Source: Dryocosmus kuriphilus (Eukaryota; Arthropoda; Insecta; Hymenoptera; Cynipidae). Taken from it: a stretch of 64,000 nucleotides of DNA. This document shows positions 42,312-53,195 of the stretch, in pieces. Each line of letters starts with the position of its first letter. The first letter of the stretch is position 1. The DNA is taken from the NCBI GenBank assembly GCA_038277395.1, contig CM076194.1:115995077-116059076 (forward strand), read 5' to 3'. The notes beneath the pieces are model-generated. The model saw nothing but the letters and a program-made list of their open reading frames with translations. It had not been told where the DNA came from and ran no database searches. The translations under genes were made by a program, and so were the position numbers.

Positions 42312-42688
42312 TTGCACACACTATTTTTTATCACAAATGCAAGGAATATGCATTGGTCGGACTTTATCCGCACGAGCGAAGCGAGTGCGGAATATGACTT
42401 CAGTAGGTGGTAGGGGGGGGGGGGCAATGGGGGTTCGGGGGGCAGAGCCCCCCGAGATGAAAAAAACCCCAATCAAAAGATAATTTCTGGTGCCGGTGGA
42501 GAATTGAGGGATCCAGGACTACGTCTCCCCGATGCAACAAAATGCATACTTTCGATATAATAATAATAATAATGAACAATATCAAGATATTTTTTTAATA
42601 TATTTAATTTATTATTTTCATTTCAACATATTTACATTTAATCTAACCTTAAACAATACATTAAATATTGTTACGAATATAACAATAT

Positions 42689-43508
42689 TTATGATGTATC
42701 AACATCACTTCCATCGATAATTATTTTTAGATTATTGCAATTAGAAACATTTAAAGTAATATTATTACTATTAGCAATATTCAAACGAATTATTTTACAC
42801 GGGGTTTCTGAAGATTTATCTTTGTTTTTGTCTGTTGGATTGCATGTAGTGTTATCGGTTTTTGATGTGCATGATTTATTCGGATTAACTTGAATTGATC
42901 CTGATGTACTCGGTTGATTTTTGTAGACCTCATTCGCTATCATTTTGCTAATTTTTCTTTTACTTCCCATGGATTCTTCAACATAGCCGGCAGCTACTGT
43001 ACTGCTTTTCTAACCACCAAGGCGTTGTACTTCTAATATACTCGCTCCAGAATCCGCTAGAAGAGTAGCAGATGTTCGACGAAATGTGTGACCTGTATAG
43101 GCATCTGGATTTTTTAGATTTAAATATCTCGCTGCTCTCTTGGGCGTATTTCCAATAGAGTTGATTCCAATGACCTGCTTGCTACATTTTCCATGATGGT
43201 AACTCAAAAAAAATCTGTTTGTATCTACATTTTTTGGTCGAAGAGCTGCATATTTTTTGTATATTAAATACAAATCATCGGTAATTATAAATGACCTCGG
43301 TTTATCAGTTTTAGTTTTCACTATTTTCACTAAAACCATGTCATTTTTATCTTCGATGTTGTCAATAGTCAAATCAGTTAATTCGTATTTTCGGCAAGCT
43401 CCTTGAATTCCAAAAATTAGAATCACCTGTAACATACAAATAAACAAAATAAAGCCTGTATAGTAATAGAGTAGTTATATAGTCAGCTTATTTATTTACC
43501 TTATTTAT

Positions 43509-43556
<48 letters not shown>

Positions 43557-44274
43557 ATTTACCTTCGCAGCCAGAAAATCGTCATCTGGAGCTTCCTTTA
43601 TAAATTGTAAGCATTGCTCAGAAGTCAAAACGTGAGCTTTTTTTCAATTGATGACCTTTAGAGTTCATTTTCAAAAAACTAATCACTCGAGCGTAGTTAT
43701 GAATATTGAGGTTATGTCGTGTGTGAATAACACTTCTCAACATTGAATAGGTAGACCAAACAGTTGTTGGTGCGAATTTCTCAGCTAGTTCAGAAAAATA
43801 TGCCAGAAATACGGTTTCAGACAAACTTTCGACTTTTTTGCTGACTTTCCATTCGTTGAACTGACTGTAAGGTTTTTCGTATTTTTCTTTGGATTTAGAA
43901 GGCAACAAGTTCTGGGTTACTATCTCGGCTCTTTCTAGTGCGTCTTGTGGAATAAATTCACTAGGAGCATAATTCTCATCTTGAGCCATATCATCTGGAG
44001 TTTCTGGAATGATTTCGCTATTGACAGCAATAGATACTCGCTCGCTTCTGTTAAAACTTGCCACTGAAATATACATATTTAAGTATTATATTTAGATCTA
44101 ATACGTTTTTATTTGATTATGAATACATATAAGCAAAATATTAATATTCATATTAATCAAATCAATACTATTTGTCATTATTTTCTACTTACTTGTTGCA
44201 TTTACGATACAAAACAAACTATTGTTGACATTTGGAAGACGATAACGTTCGAAATTTCTATCTATGTAGTACAT
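42689..44274 (-). CDS. Crypton-like tyrosine recombinase, broken
   Basis: complement(join(42689..43426, 43563..44063, 44193..44274)); intron phases agree (1, then 0). The N-terminal part is a SAM-like core-binding domain with TTVWSTYSMLRSVIH. The catalytic part shows GACRKYELTDL with the first Arg, the KTDKPRSF strand, GHTFRRTSATLLADSG with the H-x-x-R pair, and a GG before the usual Trp/His box. The putative nucleophile Tyr codon is at 42983-42985. Such enzymes cut and join DNA without DDE chemistry and move Crypton elements. Two lesions are seen: a one-base shift at a seven-base T run (43638-43644 on the plus strand) and a TAG at 43010-43012, nine codons before the Tyr. The C-terminal tail is Ser/Asn/Lys-rich. 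The TA microsatellite at 43516-43552 lies in the second intron. The arthropod family is related to the recombinase-derived domains of ZMYM/QRICH1 proteins. Confidence 0.83.
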
Positions 44275-44340
44275 TAAACTCATAAAGAGAGGGCGTTAGG
44301 TCCCTACATCAGATTTCAGGTTAGGTGCGTTTGCTTTATG

Positions 44341-44433
44341 AAAACACGGCTCGCCGTGCGATTTTTCTTGTAAAACACGGCGGAGCGTGCGATATTTCTT
44401 CTAAAACACGGAGCAGCGTGCGATCATTGTAGA
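44341..44433 (+). repeat. 31-bp tandem repeat (three units)
   Basis: Units start at 44341, 44372 and 44403. Each reads TAAAACACGG, a CGnnGnnG variable part, CGTGCGAT and a T-rich stretch. It lies just upstream of the recombinase gene start, so it may be a control or end region of the Crypton-like element. Confidence 0.85.
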
Positions 44434-44439
44434 ACGCAC

Positions 44440-46560
44440 GCTATTCGCACGGCGTGTGCAATATGCCACAATACGCACGGAAAACAGATGTGAAATATGG
44501 CATATTCCGTGCATGCGTGATGAAAATTAATATTAAGAAAAGTTTCTATATATATTACTGCATTGAATTTTATGAAAGAAATATGTAATTTTTGAAAAAA
44601 ATAATATACTATTATTAATGTTCGTTACATGTGCAGTTTGGTGCCGGAAGAAGCAAACTGCGCATGTATGAGTATCGCATGGCCGTGTACACCATAAGCA
44701 TCATGAAATAAGCGCACTGAATATCTTTGACGCTGATGCCAAAATCGAAAATCGCGCAAAAAAACACAACTTGCAAACTATAACGTCAATACATGAATCA
44801 TTATTTATAGTAATTTTATTTTGCAAAGTTTTAATATCTAGTTTGTAACTTCGCCTCCTCTTTTTGTAAAAGTTTTTATTTTTGGAATTGTCATAATGTT
44901 TTATCAGTGTAAATTTTTGAAAAGGTGTATTCATTCGGATTAGGGACTCGGATTTTCACATACCTAAAATTGTAAAAGTTTTAACTTTAATTATTTCCGA
45001 TACGCAGAATAAGAAACGCTTGTTGGCTATATTTGAGAAACAAATAAGAAAATTACTTTATCCTCTTGAAACATTTTAAAGTTCTTAAAAAGTTTCTACA
45101 TTTCATTTTGAAAGCTTAAGTATTTTTTAAAATAATTTTAATCTGAAGATAGTATATCAATTATAAAACTGGTATGGATTCAAAAATTATTGCAAATATG
45201 TTTCATGTGCACAGTTCTCCATTACAAATAATAATATAAAATAATATTTGATAAAAAATAATTTTTCGTCAATGCAAAAAGAATTCAGCTGATTCAGCTT
45301 AAACTGTAGAAGAAAACTTCAAAATTGTGAAAAAGTGCAAAATTAGTATCTATCAATAATAGTTGTAAAGTTTCTATAATTTTCTTTTTAGTAACATTTT
45401 ATTTTGTAAATCTGAGCTTTTAATATTAAGTTTCAATATACGGGTCCGTATAAAAACTACGCTACACTGGATGGTTGGGGGGATTTGTGGCATAGGAGGA
45501 GGGGGGTACGCAGAATGTGTTACCACACGTGGAAAATATAATTGTGTGTAACAATTGCTTTAAAATGTTTGCAAAAATGAGTATTAGTGATTTTGTTTTG
45601 CAAGTAAAGCAGCTAAGTGCAGACTTCAGAATCTTTTTCCGATTTTCCCTTTTTTCTCGTTTTTTTGCTTTAATTCCAACCAAATTGATAGAACCCAGTA
45701 AGAAGATTAAACTATTTTTCATAAAAAAAGTTCATTCTTTTTGATTGAAAAGTTTACAATTATATTCTTTATTCATAATGCATCTATTTTTATTGAAAAT
45801 TCTACTATTTCTTTGAATATTTAACTTTTTGGAACTTGTATAAACTTGCAATAAACTTTTTAATTTTTTTCTTGTCGAAAACTGAACACAAATAATTGGC
45901 CATAATTTTTACACACGTCGAGAACCTTATATTTATAGTGACAAAATCAAATTACTGAAAGTTACGTAGCAATGGGGGGGGGGGGGGCATTGTTAACATC
46001 ATTGAATGTTTCGGATCAAAATCCTTTCCGAGCCATTCCGAATTATTAAGAAATACGAAGTCGAAACAATCCAAACCAATCGGAAAAAGTGTCTAGTCTC
46101 GTTTAAACAAAATCGGTTAAAAACGCTAGTTTACAGTCATTTTGTACATTCAATGCCGCTAAATTTTTCTAATGCATTTTAGCCTGTTAATCTTGAAAAT
46201 TATTTCATGGATTGCTTTTCGGAATATGAATTTTATAAAAAAAAATGTTTTTGACCGTAGCTTTACTCTGTGAAGCATATTTCAAGTTAGAAACGATCAT
46301 TGTGGTCGCAAAAGGTATCAAGGTAAAACTCATTGAATCTGCAATGAATATTAGTGCCATTTTCCCTGATTAATAAAAAAAATTTTTAAGTGATTTTCAT
46401 GTTTAGCAGGACAAAATGCATTGGAAAAATATAGTATAACTAAAGGTACAAAGTTTTTTCTTCAATTTGTAGATTAGTGAAATTAATCCGAGGTGATGTA
46501 TTTTACTCGTTTTAAAACATAACGTCGTCCCATTTGTTAATGAACCAAGCATGCTTGTTA
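44440..46560. other. AT-rich segment without recognisable genes
   Basis: Belongs to the 4.3-kb extra segment of unit 2. It holds a 14-base poly-G tract (45974-45987) and short weak frames only. No TIR, RNA gene or domain can be supported. Confidence 0.5.
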
Positions 46561-46588
46561 CGAAACTTAGGGTACCAGAAGTAACAGG

Positions 46589-46754
46589 ATGGGCGACGAG
46601 AAAAAAGGACCAGAGAAAAGAAAAAGGTACAAAAACTTTCTGGATGTAAACTATAAACCCGAAAATGTGCATCCCAGGATTGATCAAAGATGGAGAAACG
46701 AGGCACATAGTGTGAAGATGAAGGAAGAAGAAGAGACGCCTGCTTTTATCACAG
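46589..46754 (+). CDS. Exon of an unrecognised protein (full copy)
   Basis: ATG at 46589 opens MGDEKKGPEKRKRYKNFLDV and continues through the ENVHPRIDQRW segment shared with 37184-37277 to a donor ACAG|GTAAAA (GT at 46755-46756), phase 1. It is strongly charged with no known domain. No following exon can be assigned. It is probably a captured or duplicated exon inside the repeat unit. Confidence 0.4.
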
Positions 46755-46874
46755 GTAAAATAAAGTTAATATATGAGATATACGAATTCTGTATTACAAA
46801 CTCTCTCACCATCTACTTGAGCATGCATAGCCTTTCCGATTTAAAATGAATTGGACTTACGACCTCGGACGACC

Positions 46875-47173
46875 TATAATTCCAAATAAGATAGTACTGC
46901 AAGATTCTTAAAAGATTTTCTAAAAATTTTCTTTAATTATTATATAATGTATTTGAATTGTCACTATGATATTACATTATATTGGTTTTATTTTTCTATT
47001 TTCTGTCATTGCATGCTCATACGTATTTATTTATTTACATTTTGTACGTGCGTGTAAACAAAATACTCGCAATATATATCATAGTGACAATTCAATTACA
47101 TTATATAATAATTTAAAAATTTTTTTAGAAAATATATAAAGAATCTTGCAGTACTATCTTATTTAGAATTATA
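46875..47173. mobile_element. MITE with ~110-bp inverted repeats, copy 2
   Basis: Copy of 37398-37692 carried in unit 2, with minor indels; followed by a longer TA microsatellite (47198-47256). Confidence 0.85.
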
Positions 47174-47192
47174 TAAGAATATGAATTTGGAA

Positions 47193-47260
<68 letters not shown>

Positions 47261-47314
47261 GGCTTTTTTGATTTAACTAATTAATTTTTATTTGCCATTA
47301 CTATGCCAGAAGGG

Positions 47315-47991
47315 CGCCAGGTAATTTTCCACTAGAAACTACCAAAATGAATTAATGTTTCACTATTTTCTTAGCCCGATGAACGCCCGCGCGGTGGAGG
47401 GGAGTGATAAGGGGCAACGCTGTTACAGGGAGAAATCACCACGACACACAATTTTGATTACACTTCACTTTATTGAATGCACTATAAGTGAACATTTTTA
47501 ATACTAATTGGGGTTCAGACCGCCCCCAATAATCACACATTTATTGATTGGGGTTCATGCCACCCCCAGTAATCGCACATTTACTAATTAAAGTTTACAC
47601 CGATCGTGGGTATGTCGCCCGAGAATTCTCGTGGTACAAAATATTCATCTGACCGATTAAACAAAATTAGAAAGAAAACCGAGTTACATCTGACTCACAA
47701 CCACACCACGATAATTGAGAGAACCCACCTGGGATGCGGCGCCTGCTACGTAGCGAACCCCGTCCAGACATCAGTGAATCAAAAAGGGTACAATGCTCGT
47801 GCATCCATGCGTTGCCACCGTCAAGCTACTACTACCTCGACCTGTCACTTTCGTGCCAGTCTCACCGAGACATGGTCTATCTATTTCGCTAGGCAGTCGC
47901 CGCACTCCCCAAGAACTCGTCGGTGCGCGAGCTCGTAGTGATGGCGTGGCATGGCTGGGTGTTCCTTAACAGAGGTGGGCACTGAGTAATA
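47315..47991 (-). repeat. LTR-like sequence, copy 2
   Basis: Nearly identical to 37810-38490, including the primer-site-like TGGCGCCCTTCTGGC and the ~45-bp direct repeats. Confidence 0.4.
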
Positions 47992-47992
47992 A

Positions 47993-48820
47993 TGTATTTT
48001 TTGACTACAACAACTATATTATACGTTTTATGAATAAACTATGCGTTCTATAAAAAAATTGTTTCAAGCAAATTTGTAGGTCTTTCCAAGGAGAACAGTT
48101 CTGTTTCATAATATTTTCTTGTGTCTCGCATAATTTTTGTGAAAAGTATATTTCCTTATATTCAATAAAATATTTCGCGAATAACCCAAAAAATTATAAT
48201 TCCTTGCAAAAAAATGATAGAAGCATATTTGTAGATCTGTTTGAGCTGAACAATTTTTTTTTTATAATCATTTTTTTCGTATCTTGCATAATCTGGTAGG
48301 AAATTTGAATTTACGATTTGTAAAAACGTATTCTCGATTTAAAAAAAACCGTGCATCTAATCAAAAAATGGTTAGGAGAAAAATTTTGGCGGAAAACCAC
48401 AGTTTTTTATTTTTAATAACTTTTTCTCGATTAAAACAAAAACCGTGCATTTTATCAAAAAACGGTTAGAACAAAATTTGTAGATTTTTTTAAGGAAACA
48501 ATTTTGTGTTCTAATGTTCTTTTTCGTATCTTGCATCGTTTAGTCGGAAAATGGATTTTTTGATTTTGTAAAAATAGTTTGTGATGGATAAAACCATAAC
48601 CGTTAGTCAAAAATCGCTGTTAACGAACTCGTCCTTTCTTTTGAGATCCTAAAGAAGTGTGCCAAAGCACAATCTATTCTGATGATTCTTTCAGAAGTTA
48701 TCGCCTCAAAAGACGCCGATGACAACGACAACGCCAACAACAACAACAGTAATACACACATTCGTAAAAACCTGTTTTTTGCGTTCAGGGGTTCTCAAAC
48801 GTGGACATTTGACAAAAACT

Positions 48821-48891
<71 letters not shown>

Positions 48892-51000
48892 TCAAATTTT
48901 ACACAAATCTAATACGTTCTCTGATGAGTATATAAAAATTGTTCTCCATGGGTGTTGATATCAGATTCAATTTCCTCATCACACTCAAGGAATATTATAA
49001 GTAGATATAACTTTTGATCAAAATAAAGGTTGTAAAAAAATGTATTTTTACATTCTCATCAGAGAAGGTATTAGATTTATGTAAAATTTGACTTTCGCGG
49101 ATTTCATGAAATCTCCACGTTTTGAGACCCCCTGAGTCAGAAAAAAAAAACGGTTTTTTTACGACCATGTCTGTCTGTCTGTTGTCGTCGTTGTCGTCCT
49201 TGTTGTCGTCGTTGTCGTCGTCGTCTGTGGTCACGATAACTTTCGAAGGACTAATCGGATTGGATTGCGCTTTGGTACACTTCTTTAAGGGGTAAAAAGA
49301 AAGGACGAGTTCGTTTAACCAGCGGTTTTTGAACAACGGTTATGGTTTTATCCATCAAAAGCGGTTTTCATAAATCAAAAAATCCATTTTCCGGCTAAAC
49401 TATGAGAGATACAAAAAAAATGTAAGGAAGTAAAATTGTTCACCTCAAAAATATCTGCAAATTTTGTTGTAACCGTTTTTTGATAAAATGAACGGTTTTT
49501 GTTTTAATCAAGAAAACGCTATTAAAATTTAAAAACTCTGGTTTCCCGCCAAAATATTCAAGATAAAGAAAAATAGTAGAGCACAAAGTTGTTAAATTTA
49601 AAAAGATCTGCAAATTTTGTTTAAACGAGTTTTTGATAAAATGCACGGTTTTTGTATTAATCGATAAAACGTTATTAAAAATCAAGGTTTTCAAATTTCC
49701 CGCCAAACTATGCAAGATACGGAAAAATAATAATTAACAAAGTTGTTCGCCTCAAAAAGATCTACAAATTTGCTTTCTATCATTTTTTTGATCAGACGCG
49801 TATTTTTGAGTTATTCGTGAAATATATTATGAAATATAAAGAAAACCACTTTTCAGCGACTAATCGGATTGGATAGTTATTGAAAAATCTGCCCGCTACT
49901 CAGGCGCATTCTCATCACGTTTCTCGCGCTCACCAATCAATGAAATTATATCTAGAACGTAAATTTCTTCATTTTTTTACACAGTTTGGCTGAAAAATGC
50001 AATTTTTTACATTCTTATCAGAGAAGATATTAGATTTATGTAAAATTTGGCTTTCGCGGATTTCATGAAATCTCCACGTTTTGAGACCCCCTGAGTCAGA
50101 AAAAACGGTTTTTACGACCGTGTCTGTCTGTTGTCGTCGTTGACGTCGTCGTTGTCGTTGTCGTTGTCGTCGTCTGTGACCGCGATAACTTTCGAAGGAC
50201 TAATCGGATTGGAATGCGCTTTGGTACACTTCTTTAAGGGGTAAAAATAAAGGACGAGTTCGTTAACCAGCGGTTTTTGACCAGCGGTTATGGTTTTATC
50301 CATCAAAAACGGTTTTCACAAAATCAAAAAATCCATTTTCCGGCTAAACTATGAGAGATACAAAAAAAAAATGTAAGAAAGTAAAATTGTTCATCTCAAA
50401 AAAATCTACAAATTTTATTTTAACCATTTTTTGATAAAATGCACGATTTTTGTTTTAATCGAGAAAATGTTATTAAAAATAAAAAAACTGGCTTCTTGTC
50501 AAAATATTCAAGATACAAAAAAATGGTAAAAAACAAAGTTCTTCAATTAAAAAATATCTATAAATTTTGTTTAAACCATTTTTTTTTTAAATGCACGGTT
50601 TTTGTTTTAATCGATAAAACGTTATTAAAAATAAAAATTTTCAAATTTCCCGCCAAACTATGCAAGATACGGAAAAATTATAAGAAATAAAGTTGTTCGC
50701 CTTAAGAAGATCTACAAATTTGCTCTCTATCATTTTTTTGAGCAGACGTGTAGTTTTTGAGTTATTCGTGAAACATGTTATGAAGTATAAAGAAAACCAC
50801 TTTTCAGCAAAACTTTGCAAGATATGAGAAAATATTAACAAGCAGAATTGTTCACCTTGGAAAGAGCTACAAAATTTATTTATAAGACTCATCGTTTTAC
50901 TTTTAAGAATCGAAATCCTGTATTGTGAAAATTTGTAAAATCACAAAAAAACTTTACCAATCTAAAATGTGTTTTAAAAAATGTAATTATTGAGCGCGAA
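47993..51000. repeat. Composite tandem unit 3 (cut by gap)
   Basis: Third copy of the fold-back element part, equivalent to 32821-35810, broken off by the gap inside the GAGCGCGAA hairpin. It contains the longest poly-G tract (48821-48890). Confidence 0.85.
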
Positions 51001-51500
51001 NNNNNNNNNNNNNNNNNNNNNNNNNNNNNNNNNNNNNNNNNNNNNNNNNNNNNNNNNNNNNNNNNNNNNNNNNNNNNNNNNNNNNNNNNNNNNNNNNNNN
51101 NNNNNNNNNNNNNNNNNNNNNNNNNNNNNNNNNNNNNNNNNNNNNNNNNNNNNNNNNNNNNNNNNNNNNNNNNNNNNNNNNNNNNNNNNNNNNNNNNNNN
51201 NNNNNNNNNNNNNNNNNNNNNNNNNNNNNNNNNNNNNNNNNNNNNNNNNNNNNNNNNNNNNNNNNNNNNNNNNNNNNNNNNNNNNNNNNNNNNNNNNNNN
51301 NNNNNNNNNNNNNNNNNNNNNNNNNNNNNNNNNNNNNNNNNNNNNNNNNNNNNNNNNNNNNNNNNNNNNNNNNNNNNNNNNNNNNNNNNNNNNNNNNNNN
51401 NNNNNNNNNNNNNNNNNNNNNNNNNNNNNNNNNNNNNNNNNNNNNNNNNNNNNNNNNNNNNNNNNNNNNNNNNNNNNNNNNNNNNNNNNNNNNNNNNNNN
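51001..51500. other. Assembly gap (500 N)
   Basis: Exactly 500 N. The sequence before it ends in GAGCGCGAA; the sequence soon after it is the same repeat in the opposite orientation. Confidence 1.
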
Positions 51501-51654
51501 CCTTGCCAACCAGATAGCACGGAGATTAATATCAGGCTGTTCATTAGCAGGTAATCTCATCACCTATTGGACCGGGAAATTTAAAAAACAACGAAAATTG
51601 TTCTGCAAGACGTACTTCACGCAGAAAAACAAATTTTTGGATCGCAGTAAAACT

Positions 51655-52700
51655 TTTAGGCTCTATCGCCCTTAAGGAATACATTCTCATCATGACACTC
51701 GCGTTTTGCGCTCGATAATTAATTTTTTTTAAAAAACATTGTAGATTGGTAACGTTTTTTTGTGATTTTCCAAATTTTCACAATACAGGATTTCGATTCT
51801 TAAAATTAAAGCGATGAATTTTTAAATAAATTGTGTAGCTCTTTCCAAGGTGAACAATTTTGCTTATTAATATTTTCTCATATCTTTCAAAGTTTTGCTA
51901 AAAGGGTTTCCTTTATACTTATAACATATTTCACGAATAACTCAAAAACTACGCGTCTGCTCAAAAAAATGATAGAGAGCAAATTTGTAGCCTTTGTAAG
52001 GCGAATAACTTTGTTTATTATCATTTTTCCGTATCTTGCATAGTTTGGCGGGAAATTTAAAATTTTGATTTTTAAAACGTTTTATCGATTAAAACAGAAA
52101 CCGTGCTTTTACCAAAAAATTTTGAAACAAAATTTGTAGATATTTTTAATTGAACAACTTTATTTTTTACCAGTTTTTTTTATCTTGAATATTTTGGCGG
52201 GAAACCAGAGTTTTTTAATTTTTAAAAGCGTTTTCTTGATTAAAACAAAAACTGTTATTTTATCAAAAAATGATTAAGACAAAAATTTTTAGATATTTTT
52301 AAAAAGAACAATTTTACTTTTAACATTTTTTTTGTATCTCTCTAGTTTAGCCGGAAAATGGATTTTTTGATTTTGTAAAACAGTTTTTGAGGATAAAACC
52401 ATAACCGTTGGCAAAAACCGCTGGTTAACGAACTCGTCCTTTCTTTTTACCCCTTAAAGAAGTATACCAAAGCGCATTCCAATCCGATTAGTCCTTCGAA
52501 ATTATCGCGGTCGCAGCGACGACGCAACGACAACGACAACGACGACGACAACGACGACAACGACGACAACAGACAGACAGACACGGTCGTAAAAACCGTT
52601 TTTTTGACTCAGGGGGTCTCAAAAGTGGAGATTTCATGAAATCCGCGAAAGTAAAATTTTTCATAAATCAATACCTTCTCTGATGAGAATGTAAAAAGGA
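51655..52700 (-). repeat. Inverted copy of the fold-back element right arm
   Basis: Reads as the reverse complement of about 34670-35850: it starts with the TCTATCGCCCTTAAGGAATA text and passes the CCCGCCAAA monomers to the CGTCCTTTCTTTTTACCCC module and GACAACGACGAC run. Together with unit 3 it makes an inverted pair across the gap. 51501-51654 between them is not repeated elsewhere. Confidence 0.8.
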
Positions 52701-52824
52701 TCTGGAAGATTGAAGCGGTTTTCAAAAAAAGTAAAAAAATGATAAATTTAGCATTTAATTTAAGCAATTTCAGAATTTTATAAAGTAATTCAAGTATTTA
52801 AAAACTTTTAACTTACTTTTCTTC

Positions 52825-52965
52825 CACGATTTCCGCTCCTGCCTCCCCCCTTTCACAACCACCTCTTCCTATTCCTCCACCTCTTCAAAACCACCCCTTC
52901 CTGTTCCTCCTCCTCTCTCACGAACACCTCTTCCTACTCCACCTCTTTTCCCGCGAATACAAGAA
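52825..52965. repeat. Pyrimidine-rich minisatellite
   Basis: Degenerate units of about 26 bases built on CCTCTTCCTATTCCTCCAC. An A/T-rich stretch with AATAATAAT runs follows to 53190. No gene. Confidence 0.75.
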
Positions 52966-53195
52966 TCTGTAAGAACGGACGTTAAAGGAGATTTTCTATT
53001 ACTAAACTGACTAAAAGAACATAATAATTAAAAAAAAAATAAAATAATAAAAATAATAATAATAATAAAAAATAATAATAAAATAATAATAATTCTCACA
53101 AATAATTCAAATATCCAAATCCAAATCATTCAAATAATAATAATTCTCTTACATAAAATTCAAATATCCAAATACCAAATCATTCTGAAACTGAG

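Larger units (their letters stand above)
38492..47992. repeat. Composite tandem unit 2 (about 9.5 kb, with 4.3 kb extra)
   Basis: Same order as unit 1: fold-back element (right TIR at about 41650-41680), flank, palindrome, exon, MITE, LTR-like sequence. It lacks the 480 bp 36191-36670 of unit 1 and carries an additional ~4.3 kb (42312-46660) between palindrome and exon. Open frames with QKPLVNELVLSFYPLKKC are module text, not separate genes. Confidence 0.85.

Noticed and set aside
44341..44433. CRISPR-like array
   Set aside because: Three contiguous 31-bp units without spacers of uniform length in a eukaryotic genome; an ordinary tandem repeat.
48682..48958. Frames with long Gly runs
   Set aside because: Produced by the poly-G tract; the flanks are the fold-back module.
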